DNA from: Candidatus Nitrosopumilus sp.
GTDB taxonomy: Archaea; Thermoproteota; Nitrososphaeria; Nitrososphaerales; Nitrosopumilaceae
DNA: 14,048 nucleotides
NCBI GenBank assembly: GCA_029860565.1
Contig: JAOUAY010000018.1
Coordinates: forward strand, 1-14,048
Reading direction: 5' to 3'
Shown: piece after piece, positions 1 to 5,758 of the stretch
Numbering within the stretch: the stretch's first letter is position 1
How the letters are laid out: every line of letters starts with the position of its first letter
Notes under the pieces: model-generated
The model's database searches: none
What the model saw: only the letters and a program-made list of their open reading frames with translations
Told to the model about the DNA's origin: nothing
Position numbers and translations under genes: made by a program

Positions 1-25
1 CATTTAACAAATTCTAATCTAAAGA

Positions 26-33
26 GTTTAATT
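26..33 (+). promoter_or_regulatory. Possible box A of tRNA-Cys
   Basis: GTTTAATT is centred about 27 nt before the first base of the tRNA, the spacing expected for an archaeal TATA box. It is AT-rich in an AT-rich region, so the call is weak. Confidence 0.3.
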
Positions 34-56
34 GTTCATTTTGTGTTTTTTAAAAC

Positions 57-128
57 GGTACTCTGGCAGAACGGTTATGCGTGAGCCTGCAAAGCTTATA
101 CAAGGGGGTTCGACTCCCTCGGGTACCT
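57..128 (+). tRNA. tRNA-Cys (anticodon GCA)
   Basis: The 72-nt stretch folds as a cloverleaf. The seven-pair acceptor is GGTACTC with GGGTACC, the anticodon stem TGAGC/GCTTA carries loop CTGCAAA (anticodon GCA, Cys), and the T arm GGGGG/CCCTC has loop TTCGACT. The D arm has only three good pairs, GCA/TGC, and contains the GG of the D loop. The discriminator base is U73, as expected for cysteine tRNA. There is no intron and CCA is not encoded. The last base (128) is also the first base of the stop codon of the convergent plastocyanin-like gene. A possible box A (GTTTAATT, 26-33) lies about 27 nt upstream. Confidence 0.93.
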
Positions 129-538
129 CATTCTACAATTACTTGTCCCTCCATCCAAGGATGAAGAGTGCAAAAATAATCATAGGTACCTGTTTCATCA
201 AAAGTAAGAGTGTATGATTCAAACGGATCTAAATGTCCGCTATCAAACAGTTCAGTAGGCGCATCATAAAAACCAGAAGTTACACTATGAAATGCGGAAT
301 CTTCGTTTATCCAGGTAACTTGTTTTCCAGATTCAACTACAATTAGAGATGGAATATAACATCTATCAATTTCCTCACAGCCAGGTCGAGAAACTTTCGT
401 AGGCATTATCACATCAGCTTGTATAATTAATTCAGATTCTTCAAAATTTTCCGCCGTTGAAGAATTTGAAATAACCAAACCAATAATTATGATAATTATC
501 ATCACAGTTGTTCCCACAATAGTTATTTTTTTTAACAA
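128..538 (-). CDS. Membrane-anchored plastocyanin-like blue copper protein
   Basis: This is a 136-aa protein. Residues about 5-25 form one hydrophobic helix (signal or anchor), and the rest is predicted outside the membrane. The C-terminal cupredoxin domain shows the type 1 copper ligand set: His84 in AFHSV, then Cys123, His126 and Met129 in the C-x2-H-x2-M loop FCTLHPWM. Two extra cysteines (54 and 60), before the first core strand, could form a disulfide. Such single-domain cupredoxins are abundant in ammonia-oxidising archaea, where they are thought to carry electrons in place of c-type cytochromes; the specific partner here is unknown. The start is TTG at 538, about 28 nt from a weak TATA-like element. 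A downstream ATG at codon 13 would cut into the hydrophobic helix, so TTG is preferred. The stop overlaps the tRNA-Cys discriminator base by one nucleotide. Confidence 0.9.
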   Translation of the reverse strand: MLKKITIVGTTVMIIIIIIGLVISNSSTAENFEESELIIQADVIMPTKVSRPGCEEIDRCYIPSLIVVESGKQVTWINEDSAFHSVTSGFYDAPTELFDSGHLDPFESYTLTFDETGTYDYFCTLHPWMEGQVIVE

Positions 539-560
539 ATCACATCATATCCTAAATAGA

Positions 561-572
561 GTTATTACATAA
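561..572 (-). promoter_or_regulatory. Possible box A of the plastocyanin-like gene
   Basis: On the minus strand the sequence reads TTATGTAATAAC, centred about 28 nt before the TTG start at 538, suggesting a leaderless or nearly leaderless transcript. It is a weak match. Confidence 0.3.
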
Positions 573-584
573 TTACCCAATTCT

Positions 585-595
585 CTAAATATATA
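585..595 (+). promoter_or_regulatory. Box A (TATA) of the AIPR gene
   Basis: CTAAATATATA is a good archaeal TATA element centred about 24 nt before the TTG start at 614. Transcription would therefore start at or next to the start codon. Confidence 0.6.
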
Positions 596-613
596 ACATA
601 TTAGAAGTGGCAA

Positions 614-2365
614 TTGTCTCAAAATGGAAATGGATTATTGGAATACATACCTGGTTCATGTACACTTTTAGTACAAAAAAATTCTAGTCAACCCCTTGAA
701 GGTTTTGCAGAAAATATTCAAGGAAGTATTCAGGAGTATGCAGAAAATTCAAAAAGTGAAGTAGAAAAAGGAAATAATTTTCTTCAATGGATTTTAACAA
801 GAGTTTTTGAGGCTACAGAAGACGATGCAGCAGATGCAATTGTTGATGGAGCAAATGATCTTGGAATAGATGCCTACCTACCAGTGGACTTTTCAGACAA
901 TACAGTTAGATTATTTCAATCAAAATATGGCACATCACACTCACTAGAAGCAATAGCAAAATTCAAAGAAGATGCAAAACGATTACTTGGAAAAGACGTA
1001 ACAAAAATGAGACCTGAATTAGCTCAGCTTGTCACAAAAATTAAGGAAAAAAACCTGAAAATAAAATGTTGTTATGTAACAGATCAAGAAGTAGAGTATG
1101 AGGATGAGTTAGTAGAAGTAATAGATCAAAAAGTAATAATTCAAAAATTATGGGATAGAATTAAAAAACCGGCAGCAGGGAAAAAATCATCTATTAAATT
1201 GGAGAGAATGCTTAGACATGAAAATACGATATTGGGAATTTTGAAGTTACGTGAACTTACTGAATTTGTAAGTAAGAATAGAGATTACGTATTTGAATCA
1301 AACATTAGACAGTGGATGCAATTTAAAACTACAGTCAATAAAGGATTACGCGAAACATTGCAAAGTAATCCAGGCAAATTTTTCTTTTACAATAATGGAA
1401 TTACTATTGTAGTTAGCGACTTTGCAGAGTTAGGAGAGAATATGATTGAGCTTCATGCTCCACAAATTGTCAATGGAGCACAAACATCAAACTCAATTCT
1501 TGATCATTCAAAGAGAACAAAAAACATGGAGGGATCCATGACAGTTACAATAATCAAAGCAGATGATGAACAAGAACAAAACAACATTACAAAATATAGG
1601 AATTCTCAAAATTCAGTCAGAGGGAAAGATCTAGTTTCATTGATGGATTTTCACAAATCAATTAAATCACAGTTAAAAAATTGTGGTTACTTTTATGAAA
1701 TTCAAGCAGGTTCTTTTGACACAAAAACAAAATCAAAACAATGTGAATATGACGGAGATGCGATATACAATAATTATCTTCCAGACAATCATAAGAAAGT
1801 CATAGTTGCTAAAGATGCAATACAAGTGCTAGTTGCAGGAATTGAACAAAGACCAACTGAGGCATATAGTTCACCAGCCCAATTTCTTCCAAGAGGAAGT
1901 AAATACGATGACATATTCAACGACAATCTAAAAGATGATTATAGAATTTTACTATACCCATACCTTGTCAAGGAATTTGCAAAAAAATCATTAAAGTATG
2001 GGAAACAGGGAGGTCACAAAACAAAAAGATATGCAACATTGTTCTTTGTTGCAGTCTACTTTAGAATACTCCATAAAAAAATTCTGGAGTCAAAAGGAGA
2101 TTTCAAAGTAGACATACGAAGATTAGAACCCATTTTTCGCAGTTTCAAACTTAACTCTAGAATTTTAAAGATCACAGATGTAATTGTGACTAAATTTCTT
2201 GAGGATACAGTAGTGGATGATGAGATTGAATTAGCAAATACTAAACATAATTTCTTCTCTCAGCATGTTTGGAACGATGCAATGCTTCGTGTAGTGGATA
2301 AGAAAATCAGGCAAGAAGAAGAAGAAATTTTAGCATTGAAAAAACTAACAAGCAATTTGTTTTAA
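614..2365 (+). CDS. AIPR-family abortive-infection-type protein with nuclease-like N-terminus
   Basis: This 583-aa protein has the hallmarks of the AIPR (abortive infection phage resistance) family: FFFYNNGITI at 256-265, PQIVNGAQTSNS at 283-294 and YRNSQNSV at 328-335. Upstream, residues about 55-120 look like a PD-(D/E)XK nuclease core: Glu67, then DLGIDA with Asp86, then a strand ending QSKY with Gln102 and Lys104. This is the Mrr-like D...QxK arrangement. The C-terminal 200 residues are helical, charged and not recognised further. By family knowledge it would be a stand-alone phage-defence nuclease or a regulator linked to one; activity here is inferred. The start is TTG at 614, supported by box A at 585-595 and the absence of an earlier in-frame start. 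It stands alone, divergent from the plastocyanin-like gene, with an imperfect inverted repeat just after its stop. Base composition is not obviously different from the neighbours. Confidence 0.82.
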   Translation: MSQNGNGLLEYIPGSCTLLVQKNSSQPLEGFAENIQGSIQEYAENSKSEVEKGNNFLQWILTRVFEATEDDAADAIVDGANDLGIDAYLPVDFSDNTVRLFQSKYGTSHSLEAIAKFKEDAKRLLGKDVTKMRPELAQLVTKIKEKNLKIKCCYVTDQEVEYEDELVEVIDQKVIIQKLWDRIKKPAAGKKSSIKLERMLRHENTILGILKLRELTEFVSKNRDYVFESNIRQWMQFKTTVNKGLRETLQSNPGKFFFYNNGITIVVSDFAELGENMIELHAPQIVNGAQTSNSILDHSKRTKNMEGSMTVTIIKADDEQEQNNITKYRNSQNSVRGKDLVSLMDFHKSIKSQLKNCGYFYEIQAGSFDTKTKSKQCEYDGDAIYNNYLPDNHKKVIVAKDAIQVLVAGIEQRPTEAYSSPAQFLPRGSKYDDIFNDNLKDDYRILLYPYLVKEFAKKSLKYGKQGGHKTKRYATLFFVAVYFRILHKKILESKGDFKVDIRRLEPIFRSFKLNSRILKITDVIVTKFLEDTVVDDEIELANTKHNFFSQHVWNDAMLRVVDKKIRQEEEEILALKKLTSNLF

Positions 2366-2372
2366 TTTCAAG

Positions 2373-2432
2373 GGTAGAAGTCCAACCAAGTAAAAATCTT
2401 GCAGGAGGTTTACATTGGTCAGACTGCCTACC
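2373..2432. repeat. Imperfect inverted repeat downstream of the AIPR gene
   Basis: The left arm GGTAG-A-AGTC-CA-ACC (2373-2387) can pair with the right arm GGT-CA-GACT-GC-CTACC (2417-2432). This gives stems of 5, 4 and 3 pairs broken by small internal loops, with a 29-nt apical loop. It starts 8 nt after the AIPR stop, so it could be a 3' end structure, a small RNA or the scar of a mobile sequence. No long U-run follows the right arm, which argues against a plain terminator. Confidence 0.45.
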
Positions 2433-2450
2433 TAAATTCAGTATAAACCA

Positions 2451-2460
2451 GTAATATTTA
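2451..2460 (+). promoter_or_regulatory. Possible box A of the small zinc-finger gene
   Basis: GTAATATTTA is centred about 37 nt before the ATG at 2493, which would leave a leader of about 10 nt. It is a moderate match in AT-rich sequence. Confidence 0.35.
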
Positions 2461-2492
2461 ACATAATTTTTCTAATCACGGTTTATTCTAGA

Positions 2493-2696
2493 ATGTTTTT
2501 TATATCGATTAAAAAGAACAAACACATCTTGAGAACAAAAGATAAGTGTATAATTTGTAGTGAAAAAATCGATTTGTATTATAACTCAATGGAAGAATGG
2601 AAAATGGAGGGCTCATTGTGTGGCAAGTGCTATTCAAAAAAACTTCATGAGCATTATCCAGGAGAACATGTCAGGGTAAACAAACATTTAGATTAA
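2493..2696 (+). CDS. Small Cys4 zinc-finger-like protein
   Basis: This 67-aa protein has two CxxC knuckles, CIIC at 19-22 and CGKC at 43-46, separated by 20 residues. This is the spacing of a zinc-ribbon-like Cys4 site. The N-terminus is basic (KKNKH, RTKDK) and the C-terminus ends in a short tail with HYPGEHVRVN. It probably binds one zinc ion; whether it contacts nucleic acid or a protein is unknown. The start is the ATG at 2493; no Shine-Dalgarno site is visible. It ends 2 nt before the stop of the convergent 194-aa gene. I believe it belongs to a conserved small-protein family of ammonia-oxidising archaea, but I cannot name the family. Confidence 0.72.
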   Translation: MFFISIKKNKHILRTKDKCIICSEKIDLYYNSMEEWKMEGSLCGKCYSKKLHEHYPGEHVRVNKHLD

Positions 2697-2698
2697 TT

Positions 2699-3283
2699 TT
2701 ATTCAAATTTTGAAAATTTATTCACATTAATACAATTCCAGACAAGAGGATCATCTTTTACATCGTTTTCATCTAAAAATTTAATATCAGTAATTATTTT
2801 TTTTCTTTTCAACAAATTTACTTGAAAACTAGAGAATTTTTTACAATTGCATTTGTTGAATAAACATACATCACCATCACTATCATCATGATCTTGAGCT
2901 TCATGACTACAATCACATACTGCATCTTTTTTTACATCACCAAGTAATTTTTTTGCATATACCCCTAATCTAAGATACGCTTCACCACCATGACCTTTCT
3001 TAAATCGTTCATAATTTTCAGACTTTGGTAATTCTTTGAAAAAAGATAGATTTGTGCTAGGTTTCTGTGAATCCGAACCAAGAATAAACCAATACTTATC
3101 ATCAACCTCCAGAAATCGAATTTTAATTGATGGATCTACCCATGGATGAATTGTATCATGCCAAATAGAAGAAGCCTCTTTTCTATCAGTAAATAATGGA
3201 ACAACATTCATTCTTAGATCATAATATCTATAGGCAACACCTACAAAGTCATCAAACCACGGAATAGGGGATTGCGATGACAT
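2699..3283 (-). CDS. Hypothetical protein with a Cys/His-rich putative metal site
   Basis: This is a 194-aa soluble protein of unknown function. Its middle holds a dense Cys/His cluster: Cys123, Cys125, His127, His132, Cys140, Cys145 and Cys147, in the pattern C-x-C-x-H-x4-H-x7-C-x4-C-x-C, broken by an acidic DDSDGD turn. This looks like a zinc or iron-binding module. The N-terminal 115 residues are rich in aromatics (WFDDF, YRYYD, HPWVD, YWFIL) and have no motif I recognise. The ATG start at 3283 lies about 27 nt from a clear TATA element, so the transcript is probably leaderless. It is divergent from the winged-helix regulator gene, with only 84 bp between the two starts. Confidence 0.72.
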   Translation of the reverse strand: MSSQSPIPWFDDFVGVAYRYYDLRMNVVPLFTDRKEASSIWHDTIHPWVDPSIKIRFLEVDDKYWFILGSDSQKPSTNLSFFKELPKSENYERFKKGHGGEAYLRLGVYAKKLLGDVKKDAVCDCSHEAQDHDDSDGDVCLFNKCNCKKFSSFQVNLLKRKKIITDIKFLDENDVKDDPLVWNCINVNKFSKFE

Positions 3284-3304
3284 TGCACGAAAATCAGGCC
3301 AGAG

Positions 3305-3315
3305 CTTATTTATCT
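3305..3315 (-). promoter_or_regulatory. Box A of the 194-aa Cys/His-rich gene
   Basis: On the minus strand AGATAAATAAG is centred about 27 nt before the ATG at 3283, the spacing of a leaderless archaeal promoter. Confidence 0.55.
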
Positions 3316-3337
3316 GATCTGAATTAATGGTAATACC

Positions 3338-3347
3338 CTTATATCAT
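3338..3347 (+). promoter_or_regulatory. Box A of the winged-helix regulator gene
   Basis: CTTATATCAT is centred 26 nt before the ATG at 3368, consistent with leaderless transcription. Confidence 0.55.
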
Positions 3348-3367
3348 AGTTTTAAAGTTATGTACGT

Positions 3368-3649
3368 ATGGCTTCCTATAGAACTAGCATGCAAATTGTT
3401 GCAGATGTACTAAATGCTACTCAGCAATCTGGTCAAGAAGGCATCAAAACAACATCTCTTCTAACAAAGGCAAACTTATCACATTCAAGATTGTCAAAAT
3501 TCTTAGAAAATTTGACAGGTGCAGGTCTAATTAACAAAATAGAATTTGACGGGAAGAATACTTTTGTAATTACTTCAAAAGGTAGACAATACTTGGACTC
3601 TTACGTAAACTTCTCCAGTATTGCAGAATCATTTGGATTAGAACTTTAA
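3368..3649 (+). CDS. Winged helix-turn-helix transcriptional regulator
   Basis: This 93-aa single-domain protein has the layout of the small archaeal winged-helix regulators (ArnR/HTH_45 type). Helix 1 is about residues 3-18 (RTSMQIVADVLNAT). A helix-turn-helix runs through IKTTSLLTKANLSHSRLSKFLENLTGAGLI (25-54), with the recognition helix starting at the SHSRLSKFLENL segment. A beta wing follows (KIEFDGKNTFVITSKGRQYL, 56-75), then a short C-terminal helix that could dimerise. No ligand domain is present. The target is unknown; the divergent 194-aa gene is the obvious candidate because the two promoters are within 84 bp. It ends 3 nt before the stop of the convergent two-helix membrane protein gene. 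Confidence 0.83.
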   Translation: MASYRTSMQIVADVLNATQQSGQEGIKTTSLLTKANLSHSRLSKFLENLTGAGLINKIEFDGKNTFVITSKGRQYLDSYVNFSSIAESFGLEL

Positions 3650-3652
3650 TAT

Positions 3653-3865
3653 CTATTTTCGAGATCTTCTTTTAGCATTAGCTTGCTGTCGTTCTTTTCT
3701 TTCTTTGTAAGAGCTGTAAACTAAAATAATTACAATTCCAGCTATTGCTGCATAAAATAGCGGTATATGAGGAGGATCTCTGAATTCTCCTGATGATGGT
3801 TCAACAAGGGCTATAGGAATAGTTACTATCATAAAGATCAATATGACTACAAGGTACTTATCCAC
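3653..3865 (-). CDS. Small two-helix membrane protein
   Basis: This 70-aa protein has two hydrophobic helices, about residues 4-21 and 36-51, joined by a proline-rich loop containing EPSSGEFRDPPHIPL. The C-terminal tail (KERKERQQANAKRRSRK) is strongly basic and should lie in the cytoplasm. The function is unknown. The start is GTG at 3865, 26 nt from a clear TATA element (3886-3896), so a leaderless GTG start is likely. Confidence 0.62.
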   Translation of the reverse strand: MDKYLVVILIFMIVTIPIALVEPSSGEFRDPPHIPLFYAAIAGIVIILVYSSYKERKERQQANAKRRSRK

Positions 3866-3885
3866 AAGAGAATTGTTTTACAAAA

Positions 3886-3896
3886 CCATATATCTT
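3886..3896 (-). promoter_or_regulatory. Box A of the two-helix membrane protein gene (possibly bidirectional)
   Basis: The minus strand reads AAGATATATGG, centred 26 nt before the GTG at 3865. The near-palindromic TATATA core could also serve the plus-strand gene at 3928, with a leader of about 11 nt. Confidence 0.5.
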
Positions 3897-3927
3897 TTTG
3901 ATTTTACAAAATGAGCATAGAAAAATC

Positions 3928-4122
3928 ATGGTAAAAATACTTGAAATTATAGGATTGTGTCTTTTAGCAATAATGACATTAAGTTTTGTTGGCATGTTCG
4001 AATCATATGGAATAAAAAATGGAACATCAGAATTATTTTGGGGTTGTGCTGGTGGTACACTTCTGATAATCATTTATAGAAAGATGAAAAGAAAACAAGA
4101 AGAAGAAAAACAAGAAAAATAA
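3928..4122 (+). CDS. Small two-helix membrane protein
   Basis: From the ATG at 3928 this is a 64-aa protein with two hydrophobic helices, about residues 3-22 (VKILEIIGLCLLAIMTLSFV) and 35-50 (LFWGCAGGTLLIIIYR). A highly charged Lys/Glu tail (KMKRKQEEEKQEK) follows, probably cytoplasmic. An in-frame TTG at 3898 would add ten residues but lies directly against the only TATA element (3886-3896), too close to be transcribed, so the ATG is preferred. A 7-codon ATG frame (3911-3934) overlaps this start in another frame. It is divergent from the similar-sized two-helix gene at 3653-3865. The function is unknown. Confidence 0.6.
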   Translation: MVKILEIIGLCLLAIMTLSFVGMFESYGIKNGTSELFWGCAGGTLLIIIYRKMKRKQEEEKQEK

Positions 4123-4160
4123 AAAATTTTAGAATTTATTATGAATTGATCAAGGGTTAA

Positions 4161-4301
4161 TCAACCGACAGATCTATAAAGGACAATTCCAAACAAATTA
4201 TCAGAAAGTATTTGACAGATCAAACAAAGCAATGGTGGGAAGGTTTAGGAAAAGAACTAGAGACAGACATTGAAACCTTCGATGAAACAACTTCTCAATA
4301 A
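4161..4301 (+). pseudogene. 46-codon coding-like frame without a standard start (remnant or microprotein)
   Basis: From the stop at 4158-4160 an open frame runs to the TAA at 4299-4301. It reads as a sensible soluble peptide, with DRSIKDNSKQIIRKYL, then TDQTKQWWEGLGKEL, then an acidic end ETDIETFDETTSQ. The amphipathic composition and the WW pair look coding rather than random. The only standard start codon in frame is TTG at 4212, which would leave 29 residues. It may therefore be a small gene that has lost its start (frameshift or deletion), or one starting at a non-standard codon such as ATA at 4176. It is convergent with tRNA-Thr, whose 3' end lies 31 nt downstream. I do not recognise a family. 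Confidence 0.4.
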
Positions 4302-4319
4302 TATCATCTAAATAATTTT

Positions 4320-4324
4320 AAAAA
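4320..4324 (-). terminator. Possible U-run terminator of tRNA-Thr
   Basis: On the minus strand the tRNA is followed after 8 nt by a run of five T in AT-rich sequence. Archaeal terminators are often simple U-tracts without a hairpin. The run is short, so confidence is low. Confidence 0.3.
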
Positions 4325-4332
4325 TTTAACAG

Positions 4333-4406
4333 AGCCTTGAACGGGGTACGAACCCGCGACCTAACGCTTACGAGGCGTTCGCTCTACCAGGCTGAGCTAC
4401 CAAGGC
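4333..4406 (-). tRNA. tRNA-Thr (anticodon CGT)
   Basis: The 74-nt minus-strand sequence folds as a full cloverleaf. Acceptor GCCTTGG pairs with TCAAGGC, D stem GCTC/GAGC encloses a GG-containing loop, anticodon stem AACGC/GCGTT has loop CTCGTAA (anticodon CGT, reading ACG), and T stem GCGGG/CCCGT has loop TTCGTAC. The discriminator is U73. There is no intron and no encoded CCA. Its promoter appears to be the same AT-rich element (4429-4440) that serves the divergent phosphohexomutase gene. Confidence 0.95.
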
Positions 4407-4428
4407 ACGTTTGGGTAAAAACGTCAGA

Positions 4429-4440
4429 GTTAATAAAAAG
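4429..4440. promoter_or_regulatory. Shared TATA element between tRNA-Thr and the phosphohexomutase gene
   Basis: GTTAATAAAAAG is centred near 4434, about 26 nt before the TTG start at 4460 on the plus strand and about 28 nt before the 5' end of tRNA-Thr (4406) on the minus strand. It is the only good TATA-like block in the 53-bp gap, so it probably acts in both directions. Confidence 0.5.
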
Positions 4441-4459
4441 CCTTTCTGAGTTGGATTAA

Positions 4460-5758
4460 TTGAAAAAGACTATTTCAGGAATTAGAGGTATATTTGGAGA
4501 TGATCTCAACCTAAAAGACGTATTGGAATTTTGTAATAATTTTTCATCATTAATTAAATCTAAAAAATGTGTAATAGGTAAAGATACCAGACCTTCAGGT
4601 CCAATGGTAAAAGATGCCGCTACCGCAGCCTTGATGAAAAATGGAATAGATGTTTTTAATTTAGAAACAGTACCAACTCCTGTAGTTTTTAGAGAAGCAA
4701 GAAAATATGGTGCAGGAATAGTAATCTCTTCGTCACACAATCCAATAGAATGGAATGGAATGAAATTCATCATAGAAGGAAGAGGAATTAATGAGCAAGA
4801 ACTTCCTCAAATTATAGAGCATCAAGAAATTTTAAAATCAAATATGGGTATTGAAAGTAAAATATCAACATCATATATTGAAGATGCACAAAAAATTATA
4901 GGTGATGTGCAAAATCAGCCAGAAATCATAGTAGATATTGGAGGAGGTGCAGCTAGTGGCTTTGCTCCAGAATTATTAGAAAAAATAGGATGTAATGTTA
5001 CAACAATAAATGAAAAATTGGAAGGATGTACCAGGGGACCTGATCCCACATCTGATAATTTATCAGAATTGGTTGTAGCGTCTAATAAAAAAGATATAGG
5101 ATTTGCATTTGATTTAGATGGAGATCGATTGGTTGTAGTTAGAAACGGGGAAAAACAAACACCTGATGTTACACTTGGGTTAGGTGTAGCAAAATCTTTA
5201 GAATTAGGATACAAAGAATTTGTTCTAAGTATAGATACAAGTGTTTCAGTTGAAAAATTCATCAAAGAAAAAGGAGGAACAGTCCAAAGATCCAAAGTAG
5301 GAGAAGCAAATGTGATTGATCTCATGTTAAAGAATAATGCACAAGCAGGTGGAGAGGGAAGTAGCGGTGGTTTCATTTTACCAGAGTTTAACTATTGCAG
5401 AGAAGGGATTCTTACAAGTGGTCTAATTGCATCCATGCTAGGAACTTCAAAATTTGATGAGATTTTAAATTATATGGAAAGCTATAGTCAGATAAGAAAT
5501 AAAACTCCAATTGATGCAGATTTCCACGATAAAGTTATTGAGGAAGTAAAATCTAAATTTTCAAAAGACTATTCTGAAACAATTACACTAGATGGAATTA
5601 AAGGAATCATTGATGATGACAGCTGGGTGTTAATCAGAAAATCAAACACAGAAGATATCATTAGAGTTTCAGCAGAATCAAATAATGAAGAAAAATGCAA
5701 GAAAATTGTCAAAGATACGCTAGAATTAGTGACCCAAAGCTATGACAAAGTTAGATGA
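4460..5758 (+). CDS. glmM: Phosphohexomutase (phosphoglucosamine/phosphomannomutase family)
   Basis: This is a 432-aa member of the alpha-D-phosphohexomutase family, with all four domain motifs present. An N-terminal SGIRG (6-10) opens domain 1. The phosphoserine loop is ISSSHNP, with catalytic Ser92 before His93. The metal loop is DLDGDR, with Asp218, Asp220 and Asp222. The sugar-specificity loop is GGEGSSGG (Glu299), and the phosphate-binding loop is RVSAES (402-407). It would interconvert hexose or hexosamine 1- and 6-phosphates, feeding nucleotide-sugar synthesis for the surface layer and glycans. The sequence favours the archaeal GlmM/ManB group, but substrate choice cannot be read off, so the symbol is provisional. 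The start is TTG at 4460, only five codons before the conserved SGIRG and 26 nt from the box A, implying a leaderless mRNA. Its 3' end overlaps thiL by 17 nt. Confidence 0.88.
   Translation: MKKTISGIRGIFGDDLNLKDVLEFCNNFSSLIKSKKCVIGKDTRPSGPMVKDAATAALMKNGIDVFNLETVPTPVVFREARKYGAGIVISSSHNPIEWNGMKFIIEGRGINEQELPQIIEHQEILKSNMGIESKISTSYIEDAQKIIGDVQNQPEIIVDIGGGAASGFAPELLEKIGCNVTTINEKLEGCTRGPDPTSDNLSELVVASNKKDIGFAFDLDGDRLVVVRNGEKQTPDVTLGLGVAKSLELGYKEFVLSIDTSVSVEKFIKEKGGTVQRSKVGEANVIDLMLKNNAQAGGEGSSGGFILPEFNYCREGILTSGLIASMLGTSKFDEILNYMESYSQIRNKTPIDADFHDKVIEEVKSKFSKDYSETITLDGIKGIIDDDSWVLIRKSNTEDIIRVSAESNNEEKCKKIVKDTLELVTQSYDKVR

Noticed and set aside
122..191. GGTACCT at 122-128 repeated at 185-191 as a possible attachment-site pair beside tRNA-Cys
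   Set aside because: Seven bases is too short for an att repeat, the second copy is inside the plastocyanin-like coding sequence, and no integrase is present.
32..217. A 61-aa plus-strand frame across tRNA-Cys and the plastocyanin-like gene
   Set aside because: It is made of the tRNA gene plus antisense of a copper-protein coding region.
3858..4073. A 71-aa minus-strand frame over the plus-strand two-helix membrane protein gene
   Set aside because: It lies antisense to a frame with clear transmembrane helices and a charged tail, and its own translation has no coherent composition or motif.
4151..4170. The palindromic stretch around GGTTAATCAACC as an operator or insertion end
   Set aside because: The arms are only 4-5 bp in an AT-rich spacer, and no repeat partner or regulator site supports it.
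4915..5376. A 153-aa minus-strand frame inside the phosphohexomutase gene
   Set aside because: The plus-strand frame has all catalytic motifs of the mutase; the antisense translation is Ser/Pro-rich noise.
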